Shown here piece after piece: positions 1-7,423 of a DNA stretch of 23,932 bases (position 1 is its first letter; every line of letters begins with the position of its first letter). The notes beneath the pieces were generated by a model. It saw only the letters and a program-made list of their open reading frames with translations, did no database searches and was not told where the DNA came from. A program made the translations under genes and the position numbers. This stretch comes from UBA2450 sp045132035 (GTDB lineage: Bacteria; Bacillota_I; Bacilli_A; RFN20; CAG-826). Location: NCBI GenBank assembly GCA_045132035.1, contig JBGURM010000017.1, positions 1 to 23,932 on the forward strand, given 5' to 3'.

Positions 1-689
1 TCTCTCATTGATTGGCAGTAATTCTTTTCAAAGACAAATGGGTTACCTAAGATGGAACCAGATTGAACATATAAAGTAGAAATATCGCCTTTTGTGTAAT
101 GAGCGTATCCGTATTTTTCATGTAAATATTCATATTTAGCAGGATCAAATACTGGATCGAGTTGAATAAGAGGTGTGGTTTTTGTAAAGATCTCCGCTGC
201 CATGTTCCATTCATATAAACTATTAAGTTTCTTCATGGTTTCATAAGCTTGGGCTTTAAGTTTAGCAGCTTTTTCTTCATGTTCTTTAATCATTGTTGTT
301 AATTTAGCAACACTCATGAACATAAAGACAATAGCGACCACTAACGCTACTCCGCCAACGAGAGCGCCAACTCCTCCTCCAATTGCCCCACCACCAACTG
401 CTAGAATTTGCATAACGAGTAAAACACCTAATACAAATGCAGTAATAGCAAGTAAGATGAGCATAATAGCGAAGAAGATTCTCCATCCTCTTGATGTTTT
501 TAACTTTTTGATGATTTCAAGTTCTTTGTAGTATTTCTTACAAAGGTCTTGGTTGAGTTCGACATTAACTTCACCTTTTTTGGTGAGTTCGTCAAAATAC
601 TCCACAGCGTTATTGTGGAATGCTTCTTTTAATTGGTTCTTATATAAAAGAAGTGGTTCAAGTAATTGTTCGTTTTCAAATTTTTCCAT
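1..689 (-). CDS. Two-helix membrane protein, DUF3137-like, N-terminal part only (cut by window edge)
   Basis: Translating the minus strand gives an open frame of 229 residues from ATG at 689 to the window edge, so the C-terminus is missing. Residues 1-66 are charged and probably helical. Two hydrophobic segments follow (about 70-96 and 103-126), the second rich in Gly (GGGAIGGGVGALVGG). A soluble region from about 127 contains the stretch ending SGSILGNPF. The order 'charged N-terminus, two membrane helices, soluble domain' and the SGS-ILGNP stretch remind me of DUF3137 proteins of Firmicutes and mollicutes, whose function is unknown; this is a recollection, not a search. An upstream in-frame ATG at 695 is possible, but the hexamer TATAAT at 697-702 (minus) lies exactly 7 nt before ATG 689 and there is no SD, so I chose 689. 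It diverges from yggS. Confidence 0.75.
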   Translation of the reverse strand, partial: MEKFENEQLLEPLLLYKNQLKEAFHNNAVEYFDELTKKGEVNVELNQDLCKKYYKELEIIKKLKTSRGWRIFFAIMLILLAITAFVLGVLLVMQILAVGGGAIGGGVGALVGGVALVVAIVFMFMSVAKLTTMIKEHEEKAAKLKAQAYETMKKLNSLYEWNMAAEIFTKTTPLIQLDPVFDPAKYEYLHEKYGYAHYTKGDISTLYVQSGSILGNPFVFEKNYCQSMR

Positions 690-696
690 ATACATT

Positions 697-702
697 ATTA
701 TA
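697..702 (-). promoter_or_regulatory. -10 box (TATAAT) 7 nt before ATG 689, predicted leaderless start
   Basis: The perfect TATAAT on the minus strand is followed by AATGTAT and then the ATG. Transcription normally starts about 7 nt after a -10 box, so the first transcribed base should be the A of the start codon or very close to it. No SD is present. Confidence 0.5.
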
Positions 703-734
703 TGCGATTTGATAATTAAATAAAATAATTATCG

Positions 735-743
735 TGCTATTAT
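735..743 (+). promoter_or_regulatory. Extended -10 box (TGCTATTAT) 7 nt before yggS ATG
   Basis: TG-N-TATTAT is an extended -10 element. The seven bases 744-750 separate it from ATG 751, and no SD lies between. A good -35 at normal spacing is not obvious, which fits dependence on the extended -10. A leaderless yggS mRNA is inferred. Confidence 0.5.
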
Positions 744-750
744 ATTAAAT

Positions 751-1380
751 ATGTTAAGAACTGATATTGATTCATTTTTAAAAACTATTCCAACTCAAGT
801 TACTTTAGTAGCAGCCACAAAATATTTATCTCCAACCGATTTAGATGAATTATATGAGCATAATATCAAAAATTATGGAGAAAATAGAGTGGATTCATTT
901 CTATTAAAATATGATTATTTTGCTTCTAAAAAAGATGTGACATGGCATTTTATTGGTCATTTACAAAGAAATAAGGCTAAACAAATCATTAATAAAATTG
1001 ATTATCTCCACTCTCTTGATTCATTAGAACTCGCCAAAGTCATTGAAAAAGAAAGAATCGAACCACTAAATACATTTATTGAAGTATCTATTAATTTAGA
1101 AGAAAGTAAAAACGGGGTTCCTTATTACGATTTAAAAGATTTTGTTAAAGAACTACTTAACTACAAAAAGATTAAAATTGTTGGTCTTATGATGATGGCG
1201 ATTAAAGGAAGCCTTAATACTGAAGAGCAGTTCCATAAATTAAAAGAATTAAGAGATGAATTAGAAAAAGAATTTAATATCAAAATCCCATATCTATCAA
1301 TGGGGATGAGTGATGATTATCAGTCCGCACTTAAAGAAAGCGCCACTCATATTAGATTAGGAAGAATCTTATATCAATAA
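751..1380 (+). CDS. yggS: YggS/PLPBP-family pyridoxal phosphate homeostasis protein
   Basis: This cytoplasmic PLP-binding protein helps keep vitamin B6 and amino/keto acid pools in balance; the family has no firmly known enzyme activity. Family motifs are visible in order: VAATKY with the PLP lysine at K24, NYGENRVDSF, WHFIGHLQRNK, VSINLEESKNG, GLMMM, LSMGMSDDYQSA (phosphate-binding) and THIRLGRILY at the C-terminus. At 209 residues it is slightly short compared with the usual 220-235, mainly through a shortened N-terminus. There is no SD; the start is set by the extended -10 exactly 7 nt upstream. The gene stands alone (not next to sepF as in many Firmicutes) and ends in a strong terminator. 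Confidence 0.93.
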   Translation: MLRTDIDSFLKTIPTQVTLVAATKYLSPTDLDELYEHNIKNYGENRVDSFLLKYDYFASKKDVTWHFIGHLQRNKAKQIINKIDYLHSLDSLELAKVIEKERIEPLNTFIEVSINLEESKNGVPYYDLKDFVKELLNYKKIKIVGLMMMAIKGSLNTEEQFHKLKELRDELEKEFNIKIPYLSMGMSDDYQSALKESATHIRLGRILYQ

Positions 1381-1391
1381 GACAAAACAAA

Positions 1392-1421
1392 AGGGAAGCA
1401 ATAACGCTTCCCTATTTTTTT
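1392..1421 (+). terminator. Rho-independent terminator after yggS, possibly bidirectional
   Basis: An 8-bp stem AGGGAAGC/GCTTCCCT with loop AATAAC is followed by ATTTTTTT. On the minus strand the same stem is followed by TTTGTTTTG, so it may also end the convergent membrane-protein gene that stops at 1436. Confidence 0.85.
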
Positions 1422-1435
1422 ATAATTCTTTAGAA

Positions 1436-2689
1436 TTATTTTTTAGCTCTTAAGTCAGCTCTGATGTCTTTAACCCAGTTATGTGGTTGAGCTTCAGATT
1501 CTCTCTTAATACCGTCTTTTTGGAATGCTAATTCGATTAAGTCTTTAGCACGTTTAACGGATAAGTTAGATTTGACTTTGAGTAAAGCTGGAACATCTTC
1601 GTAAGCAACTTTGTCACTGGCATCGGTCACTGGAATTGGTGATTCAACGAAGTCATTTGGATCAAGAGCAAAGTAGACTTTTAAGGTCTTACCAACAAGG
1701 GTAATCTTTGCGTATGCTTTACGATGTAATCTGAATGTATCACCAGCGATAGACACTCTACTAGAACATCCATAGGATAAGAATTCAGATTTGAGTTCGT
1801 TATATTTTTCTTGGAGGTCTTTGTCAGCTTTAACGATCTTTTCAGCGAATGGAATTCTTTGAATTGAAAGTTTCTTGCTTTCATCTTCCTCTTCTTCTTC
1901 AACAGGAGCTGGTGCTGGTGCTGGAGCTGGTTTTGGTTCTTCTTTAACAACCTTCTTAACTTCAACTTCTTTAGCGATGACAACTCTGTCTTGTTTATCG
2001 ATTTCTTCTCTAACAATTTCTCTAATGTTATTGAGTAATTCGACTCTTTCAGCAGCTTCTCTTTCTTCTCTTGCTGCTCTATCTTCGGCGGATTCGCCTT
2101 CTGGACGTTTTTCTTCTTCTGGTTCTGGTTCAATTTCACCTTTGTTAACTTTAACAGCGGTGGTAATTCCATAAACTAAGCATTTAATTGCAAGAATTAA
2201 GAATGCGATGTCAAGAATTAATGTGCAGATGATGCCGCCCATAACTAAGGCTGTGTCAACACCCTTGTGGGTATTTAAGACGACGAAGCCGTGTCCAAAG
2301 AAGTCGATAATGCCACCGGTAAAACCGAAGACTGCTGGGATTAATAATGCACATCCTAAGATTGCGCATCTAATCTTAATTTTGTTATCGTGCTTGATCA
2401 AAACGAGTGATAAGACAAAGATAACAACTGCAGCAAGTATAAAGACATATGCGACTAAGTTGGAAAGAATTTGTCCTAACAATTGCATTGGGTGTCCAGC
2501 GTTAACACCATAATTGAATAACATACCAAATGTGCCGGTTGAAGGGAATCCGACAGATGGATCATTCAAAATTGGTGAAAGCATGATTAATGCGTTAGTG
2601 AAAATAGCAAAAATCATTAACACGATTAAAACGCCGAAAGCAAAAGTTGAAACAAGCTCAAAATTTTTGTTTTCTTTTTTCATATTCAT
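1436..2689 (-). CDS. Four-helix membrane protein with acidic/Pro-Ala linker and conserved cytoplasmic tail, unknown function
   Basis: I do not recognise a named function. The 417-residue protein has four hydrophobic segments (about 14-37, 70-98, 108-135 and 146-175). A charged, probably helical region runs from 185 to 250 and includes EPEPEEEKRPEGE. A PAPAPAPAP linker (254-262) and a run of acidic residues follow. The C-terminal domain (about 274-417) contains FAEKI, LSYGCSSRVS, DTFRLHRKAYAKI, GKTLKVYFALDP and LLKVKSNLSVKRAKDLI. This tail resembles a domain I have seen in many gut Firmicutes proteins with varied N-termini; I cannot name it. The start has a good SD (AGAGGAG) about 9 nt upstream. 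The tail is probably cytoplasmic, but topology is inferred. Confidence 0.85.
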   Translation of the reverse strand: MNMKKENKNFELVSTFAFGVLIVLMIFAIFTNALIMLSPILNDPSVGFPSTGTFGMLFNYGVNAGHPMQLLGQILSNLVAYVFILAAVVIFVLSLVLIKHDNKIKIRCAILGCALLIPAVFGFTGGIIDFFGHGFVVLNTHKGVDTALVMGGIICTLILDIAFLILAIKCLVYGITTAVKVNKGEIEPEPEEEKRPEGESAEDRAAREEREAAERVELLNNIREIVREEIDKQDRVVIAKEVEVKKVVKEEPKPAPAPAPAPVEEEEEDESKKLSIQRIPFAEKIVKADKDLQEKYNELKSEFLSYGCSSRVSIAGDTFRLHRKAYAKITLVGKTLKVYFALDPNDFVESPIPVTDASDKVAYEDVPALLKVKSNLSVKRAKDLIELAFQKDGIKRESEAQPHNWVKDIRADLRAKK

Positions 2690-2713
2690 AGTGTTATTCT
2701 CCTCTTAACAACT

Positions 2714-2743
2714 ATTTTAGCCCTATGATTTATAATCATTCAA
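2714..2743 (-). promoter_or_regulatory. Promoter with 15-bp dyad in the spacer, for the 417-residue membrane protein
   Basis: On the minus strand TTGAAT (2738-2743), an 18-nt spacer and TAAAAT (2714-2719) predict a start near 2707. That leaves a short leader containing the SD. The spacer holds ATGATT-ATA-AATCAT, a perfect inverted repeat at 2725-2739, which could be a repressor site. The rest of the gap to 2960 shows nothing I can interpret. Confidence 0.4.
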
Positions 2744-2964
2744 GAACTTTCTTAAAAATAGCGAAAATAAGACAATTTGAGTGAATAACAAGCATAGTCT
2801 CGCCTCTTTTAGTCTGAGAATATGTAAAAAAATAAAATAATAGGCAACAACCTCAATATTTTAATAAAAAATGAACAATAAAGTTGCAAGAAACCCACTA
2901 TTTTGTTTACAGCTAATCTTTTTGTTTATTATCTTTATATATTTATTAATTTATATAGATTATA

Positions 2965-2991
2965 TATAATAGTGCGAGTGAAAAAAGGAGG
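2965..2991 (+). promoter_or_regulatory. -10 box and SD of the ABC exporter operon
   Basis: TATAAT at 2965-2970 and AGGAGG at 2986-2991 precede ATG 2996. No -35 stands out in the very AT-rich upstream DNA (roughly TTTATT at 2942). The SD fixes the start at 2996 and rules out an in-frame ATG near 2903, which lies upstream of the -10 box. Confidence 0.5.
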
Positions 2992-2995
2992 CTAT

Positions 2996-3922
2996 ATGAA
3001 AGAAAGTGTTGAATATGTAGTTTCTACTTCTGATTTATCAAAAGTCTATAGCAAAGTATATGCGGTTGATCATGTTAATATGCATATCAAAAAAGGCAGT
3101 ATATATGGCTTTGTTGGAGAAAATGGAAGCGGAAAAACCACTATCATTCGTTTACTTATGGGATTAGCAAATCCAACAAGTGGAACATATGATTTATTTG
3201 AAGAAAACTTTAAAAGTAAGAAGATATATACCGTAAGAAATAGGATATCTGCGATTGTTGAGGCACCATCTCTTGTACCATCAATGACCGCTAAACAAAA
3301 TTTAAGATATGCGTGTATGTATTATGGAATTAAAGAAGATGAAGCATTAATTACCGAATCTCTTAGAAGCGTTGGTTTAGGTGATACAGGTAGTAAAACT
3401 GTTAAAAACTTCTCTTTAGGTATGAGACAACGTTTAGGTATCGCACTACTCTTACTTAATAAACCAGAATTAATGTTATTAGATGAACCGATGAACGGCT
3501 TAGATCCTTCAGGTGTTGCAGAATTAAGAGAATTAATTATTAACTTAAATAAACAAGGGATTACCTTCTTGATTTCAAGCCATATCTTATCTGAATTAGA
3601 GAAAGTTGCAACTCATTATGGCTTTATCTCGCACGGCAAATTATTAAAAGAGGTTTCTGCTGAAGAGCTACTTGATGAATGTCAAAAAGGAATCGAAATT
3701 AAACATCATGACCTTGATTTAGTGGAAAATAAGCTTAAAGAAATCGGCTTAAATAAGATTAAAAGAGGTCCAACTCATATTCGAATTAATGATGAAATCA
3801 CTCCTTTAGAACTTCTTCAAAAGATGCACGATAAAGGTGTTGATATCGTTGATATCCGCACCACCGATATTAATGTTGAAGAATATTATTTACATTTAAT
3901 AGGAGGTAATCAAAATGTTTAA
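2996..3922 (+). CDS. ABC transporter ATP-binding protein (BcrA-like exporter type)
   Basis: This ATPase should power the membrane protein encoded next to it. With the start at 2996 it has 308 residues. Walker A is GENGSGKTT (41-49), the Q-loop region is about 86-92, the signature is SLGMRQR (139-145), Walker B is LMLLDEP (158-164) and the H-loop lies in LISSHILSEL. The C-terminal 90 residues form the extension usual in the BcrA/CcmA-like family (bacitracin, lantibiotic or unknown-substrate exporters). The substrate cannot be told. It overlaps the next gene by 8 bp, which suggests translational coupling, and has a strong SD. Confidence 0.92.
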   Translation: MKESVEYVVSTSDLSKVYSKVYAVDHVNMHIKKGSIYGFVGENGSGKTTIIRLLMGLANPTSGTYDLFEENFKSKKIYTVRNRISAIVEAPSLVPSMTAKQNLRYACMYYGIKEDEALITESLRSVGLGDTGSKTVKNFSLGMRQRLGIALLLLNKPELMLLDEPMNGLDPSGVAELRELIINLNKQGITFLISSHILSELEKVATHYGFISHGKLLKEVSAEELLDECQKGIEIKHHDLDLVENKLKEIGLNKIKRGPTHIRINDEITPLELLQKMHDKGVDIVDIRTTDINVEEYYLHLIGGNQNV

Positions 3923-4715
3923 CATTATTAAAGCCTCACTATTTAAATTATTTAGAGACCGTACTTTCCACGTTACTGCAATTATCGGTATCGTTCTTGC
4001 TGGTTTAATTATCGGTGTTAACGCTGGAGTGGGAGTCTTAAAAGGAGAGAGCATGTTTCTAACTGTTGCTACTCCTGGTAGTAACTTTGGCTTAACTATC
4101 CCTATTAACTTAATTGTCTTCACTGTTGGAGAATTCACCTATGGAACAGTAAGAAATAAAATTATTGCTGGATTGAGTAAAACAAAAATCTTTTTTGGCT
4201 TATTTGTTACTGGCTTAGTATTTACCTTCTTATTAATTGGAATTTATTCCGCGTTAGTTATTGGAATTAGTTCCGCAGTTGGTGGATTTAATATTGAAGC
4301 GGTTGGTGGAGTTCAATTTGTTCTTAGCTATATTGCTTACACAGTTTGTACTTATATCTTTATTACCGCTATATCAGTCTTCTTTGCAGCGTTAATTAGA
4401 GGTATTGGAGGAGCTAACTCAGTTGTTATTATTTTGTTAGTTTTCTTATCTTTACTCCCACTATTCATCTTTGGGGCTAAAGCAGGACAAACAGGAACGT
4501 TGTCAGTAGCCCACTGGTCAATGTGGATTAATCCAGTTTATATGACAGGATTCTATGGCAATAACGTCTTCTCAATATTCTCCTCTTTAGGAGTCTTAGA
4601 TGTCTTTGGTCAAACAACTGAAATGATTTTAGCGGGTATATTATCTCCACTTATCTGGTCAGCAATATTTGTCTTCAGTGGACTAATTATCTTCAATCAT
4701 TCAGATGTTAAATAA
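3915..4715 (+). CDS. ABC-2 type permease, partner of the upstream ATPase
   Basis: A 266-residue integral membrane protein with about six hydrophobic segments (first about 18-38, last about 240-260) and the N-terminal amphipathic start MFNIIKASLFKLFRDRTF. It fits ABC-2 permeases of the BcrB/NatB kind. The SD AGGAGGT lies 7 nt before ATG 3915, inside the end of the ATPase gene, and the two frames overlap by 8 bp. Together they form a two-component exporter; the cargo (peptide antibiotic, lipid or ion) is unknown. There is no flanking two-component system to point to bacitracin-type resistance. Confidence 0.88.
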   Translation: MFNIIKASLFKLFRDRTFHVTAIIGIVLAGLIIGVNAGVGVLKGESMFLTVATPGSNFGLTIPINLIVFTVGEFTYGTVRNKIIAGLSKTKIFFGLFVTGLVFTFLLIGIYSALVIGISSAVGGFNIEAVGGVQFVLSYIAYTVCTYIFITAISVFFAALIRGIGGANSVVIILLVFLSLLPLFIFGAKAGQTGTLSVAHWSMWINPVYMTGFYGNNVFSIFSSLGVLDVFGQTTEMILAGILSPLIWSAIFVFSGLIIFNHSDVK

Positions 4716-4719
4716 TTTA

Positions 4720-4750
4720 AAAGAGAACCGCGATTGGTTCTCTTTTTATT
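4720..4750 (+). terminator. Rho-independent terminator after the ABC exporter operon
   Basis: The stem AGAGAACC/GGTTCTCT (4722-4729 and 4736-4743) is followed by TTTTTATT. It starts 6 bp after the permease stop codon. Confidence 0.9.
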
Positions 4751-4756
4751 ACAAAT

Positions 4757-4779
4757 AAAAAAGGCGAGATTTACTCGCC
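4757..4779 (-). terminator. Rho-independent terminator of the lipid cluster, overlapping the plsC stop
   Basis: On the minus strand GGCGAG-TAAAT-CTCGCC is followed by TTTTTTATTT. The 5' arm encodes the last Gly-Glu codons of PlsC and the TAA stop sits in the loop. Confidence 0.85.
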
Positions 4780-5589
4780 TATAGAATTAAGCATTAATTC
4801 GTGACAATGATCACTTAAACCTTTAGCAATCATTCCTTCATAATCTTCTGGGAAGAGAATCTTAACGATTTCATATTCTACAACTGTTCTTCTTTTTGGA
4901 AAGTTATGATGAATCTTTTCAGTATTTTTAATTGTCGTCACAACGATTGGACATTTAGTTTTTAACGCAATGGAGAATACTCCTTCATGGAATTCGTGGA
5001 ATTTCCCGTCCTCACTTCTAGTTCCTTCTGGGAAGACTCCAATAGAAGCGTAATCATTAGCGATTAAGTCTTGGGCTTCTTTCATGATTTCAAGGGATTT
5101 AAGCTTATCAAATCTATCGATTGATAAATACCTTGCCCCTCTCATAAATCTTCCTCCGAGAGGAATTTTGAAGTTTGTTGGTTTAGAAATAAACGCTAAA
5201 TCGTGTTTCTTGCCGTATAAAGCAGAAATCACCATTGGATCAAATTTTGATAAGTGATTACAGATAAGAAGAAATCTTTGATTTGGTAAAGGAGTTTCAG
5301 TGTTATTTTTAATTTTCACTTTCACTCTTGCGTGATTACAAATGTAAGCTTCTCCACTACTGAGCCAGAATTGAGCAAATTTACTTGGTTTTTCTCTTAC
5401 TTTATTTTTTCCATAAGGGATAGAGAAAATTGATAATAATCCCCAAGTTAAACCGACTCCCACTATATAACCAGCGATTAATAATAGGAAAGGTGCCCAA
5501 TAATGGTAATAATTACCAACTGGAATCACTGCGGTTATCCCGACAGTAAAGAGCAATTGAAAAGCAACGATTATACATTCAATTAGCAT
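4771..5589 (-). CDS. plsC: 1-acyl-sn-glycerol-3-phosphate acyltransferase (PlsC family)
   Basis: Transfers an acyl group to lysophosphatidic acid to give phosphatidic acid at the inner face of the membrane. Two hydrophobic segments (about 4-23 and 30-56) anchor the protein. The catalytic HX4D motif is NHLSKFD (H112, D117), the substrate-binding motif is FPEGTRS (186-192), and the later CPIVVTTIKN matches family motif IV. The 272-residue length is normal for Firmicutes PlsC-like proteins with an N-terminal anchor. The start at 5589 has only a weak SD (ATAGG) and lies within a perfect palindrome TTAGCATATGCTAA. It follows the lipid kinase gene by 12 bp, so the two are surely co-transcribed. Confidence 0.9.
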   Translation of the reverse strand: MLIECIIVAFQLLFTVGITAVIPVGNYYHYWAPFLLLIAGYIVGVGLTWGLLSIFSIPYGKNKVREKPSKFAQFWLSSGEAYICNHARVKVKIKNNTETPLPNQRFLLICNHLSKFDPMVISALYGKKHDLAFISKPTNFKIPLGGRFMRGARYLSIDRFDKLKSLEIMKEAQDLIANDYASIGVFPEGTRSEDGKFHEFHEGVFSIALKTKCPIVVTTIKNTEKIHHNFPKRRTVVEYEIVKILFPEDYEGMIAKGLSDHCHELMLNSIGE

Positions 5590-5601
5590 ATGCTAAACCT
5601 A

Positions 5602-6558
5602 TTAGTTATTTGGAACGACAAATTTGAGTGCTTTTGGTAAGACTTCAACTTTGAATGATGGTCCAGAAATAATTTCACCATCAACACAGATATCGATATC
5701 TTTTTTACCAACCATTTCCACGACTTTGGCTCTTCTATAGATAATTCTCTTCATGAGTTTTTCATTATCTAAGTGTTCGCCTTTGGTGTATCTACCAAAA
5801 TATTGAATCATGAGTCTTGGTAAAGACATGCATTTTAAAACGACAACATCGATTAATCCGTCAGTGTTATCACTCTTAGGAGAAGCGTGATATTGTCCAC
5901 CAACCCATTGACCTTGACCTAAAGAGGCAAGTAACATTTTCTTCTTATTGAGTTGTTCTCCATCTGCAGTAACAATGATATTGTTATATCTACCACCTAA
6001 AATAGCAGGGATGATCGCTCTAGGACCATATGGGTTTTTATAACCTTTGAGTTTATTATAGTTACCTTTAACTCCAACGATCGCGTCAAAACCAAAGTTA
6101 ATGACGTTAATGGAGTACCATGGTTCTTTCATACTTGGACCAGTCATCTTACTTAAATCGATATCGATGACTTTTCCATCAATTAAATCTTTGAAGTTTT
6201 TAAATCTATTTTCTCCAGATTTGTTTTTAACGATTTCATCATAATCATTACTCTTTGAGTAAATTTTGACAAAGTCATTTCCTGTTCCCGCTGCATAGAT
6301 TGCTAGTTCAACATTTTTATAACCGTAAATCGCGTTAACGACTTCATGGATTGTTCCATCTCCTCCGCAAGCGTAGACTCTAAGAGGTTCATTGTTTTTT
6401 GAAAGATAATCTTTTAAATATGGGATAACACTTCTAGGACCAGTGGTGAGATAAATCTCATAATTTAGACCTTTAAAATCTTCTTTGATTTGTTCTTGGA
6501 ATTTTTCTAAATTTTTTTCTGCTCCTGCTTTTTGATTAAGAATAATTAAATGTTTCAT
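5602..6558 (-). CDS. Diacylglycerol kinase family lipid kinase (DgkB/YegS-like)
   Basis: Likely phosphorylates diacylglycerol (or a related lipid) to phosphatidic acid, recycling the diacylglycerol left by lipid-linked polymer synthesis. The nucleotide-binding signature is GGDGTIHEVVNAI (65-77). AAGTGNDFVK (89-98) and the C-terminal DICVDGEIISGPSFKVEVL are typical of the YegS/DgkB fold. Length 318 is normal. The SD AAGGAG lies 8 nt before ATG 6558. It sits 13 bp after the phosphatase-like gene and 12 bp before plsC, so both downstream genes act at phosphatidic acid. Substrate could also be a sphingoid or other lipid; I favour diacylglycerol. Confidence 0.9.
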   Translation of the reverse strand: MKHLIILNQKAGAEKNLEKFQEQIKEDFKGLNYEIYLTTGPRSVIPYLKDYLSKNNEPLRVYACGGDGTIHEVVNAIYGYKNVELAIYAAGTGNDFVKIYSKSNDYDEIVKNKSGENRFKNFKDLIDGKVIDIDLSKMTGPSMKEPWYSINVINFGFDAIVGVKGNYNKLKGYKNPYGPRAIIPAILGGRYNNIIVTADGEQLNKKKMLLASLGQGQWVGGQYHASPKSDNTDGLIDVVVLKCMSLPRLMIQYFGRYTKGEHLDNEKLMKRIIYRRAKVVEMVGKKDIDICVDGEIISGPSFKVEVLPKALKFVVPNN

Positions 6559-6571
6559 AAGTTTAAGCTCC

Positions 6572-7357
6572 TTATTTTAAGTAAATTTGTTTTAATTTGA
6601 TGAAATCATCATCTTTCAAACCAATTTCAGTTTTTAAGTAATTAATGACTCCACCATATTTGTTATTTAATACACCTGTAAACTCTCTAAAATATGCTTT
6701 TCTAGCAGTTAAGGTAGCGTTTAAGGCTGTTGCCTTAGTTAATGAAAGGAAACGAATATTCATCCCTAAGAAAAACGCCACTCTTTTAAATCTAGCGCGT
6801 TTATTAAATGAGAGATAAATCTTCAAAATTGTATTTTCATCCACTCCTAAAGCTGAAAGAATCATATAAATGACGATTCCAGTACGATCTTTTCCTTGAG
6901 TGCAGTGAAATAGATATCCTTCTTCTTTTTCGTTTGCTAATAAGGTTTTAAAGATGGTTTTTAAACCATTTTTAGACATCTCGTTATCAACGACGAAGCG
7001 ATATAATTCTAAAATATGACCTCTCATTCCTCCTGGAAGAGCGCATAAATCGTTAAGAATTTTTACTCTATTTTCTTTAGTGACCGCTGGATTAAGATCA
7101 TTAGGAACTAAAGAAAGATGAATATAATCAATTTTTGGAGAGATGAAATCTTCTGGTTTATGAAGAATTTCATCATCGGTTCGTAAATCAAAAACATGCC
7201 TAACGCGATATACGTTAAAGAGATAATCTATTCCTTTTTCATCTATCTCACCAAGATTTGCGCTTCTAAAGAGCAAATGCTCTTTTAGTAAGTGACCATC
7301 GCTGGTCTTTGTGTTGCCCAAATCATGGATGTAAGCCACATTTTTGATTTGTTTCAT
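6572..7357 (-). CDS. Tyrosine/phosphoinositide phosphatase-like protein (Y_phosphatase3 type)
   Basis: Contains the cysteine-phosphatase P-loop HCTQGKDRTG (151-160; nucleophile C152, R158) in the form with Lys-Asp typical of the Y_phosphatase3 group. It also has the upstream FDLRTDDE motif (56-63), whose Asp/Glu are typical of that group. No signal peptide is seen, so it should act in the cytoplasm, unlike secreted Listeria LipA. The group includes protein-tyrosine and phosphoinositide phosphatases, and its place ahead of a lipid kinase and PlsC makes a lipid or regulatory target plausible; that is inference. TATAAT lies exactly 7 nt before the ATG and no SD is present, so a leaderless mRNA is predicted. 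Length 261 is normal. Confidence 0.88.
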   Translation of the reverse strand: MKQIKNVAYIHDLGNTKTSDGHLLKEHLLFRSANLGEIDEKGIDYLFNVYRVRHVFDLRTDDEILHKPEDFISPKIDYIHLSLVPNDLNPAVTKENRVKILNDLCALPGGMRGHILELYRFVVDNEMSKNGLKTIFKTLLANEKEEGYLFHCTQGKDRTGIVIYMILSALGVDENTILKIYLSFNKRARFKRVAFFLGMNIRFLSLTKATALNATLTARKAYFREFTGVLNNKYGGVINYLKTEIGLKDDDFIKLKQIYLK

Positions 7358-7364
7358 TATGCAT

Positions 7365-7370
7365 ATTATA
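7365..7370 (-). promoter_or_regulatory. -10 box (TATAAT) 7 nt before the phosphatase ATG
   Basis: On the minus strand TATAAT, then ATGCATA, then ATG. The box directly follows the U-tract of the nagB terminator, so one operon ends and the next begins within about 20 bp. A weak -35-like TGGAAA lies inside the terminator stem. Confidence 0.5.
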
Positions 7371-7395
7371 AAAAAGGCGGAAATATTTTTCCACC
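7371..7395 (-). terminator. Rho-independent terminator of the glmM-nagB operon
   Basis: On the minus strand GGTGGAAA-AATA-TTTCCGCC (8 bp including one G-U) is followed by TTTTTTATAAT. The U-tract runs straight into the -10 box of the next operon. Confidence 0.85.
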
Positions 7396-7423
7396 TTAAA
7401 TATTTATTTAGTATCTAATTTTG

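Noticed and set aside
304..531. Short frames on both strands near the left edge.
   Set aside because: A continuous 229-residue minus-strand frame with two membrane helices covers the region.
1875..2174. Plus-strand open frame rich in Ser and GAGAGAG opposite the membrane-protein gene.
   Set aside because: It is the complement of the Pro-Ala/acidic linker of a well-supported gene; low complexity explains the open frame.
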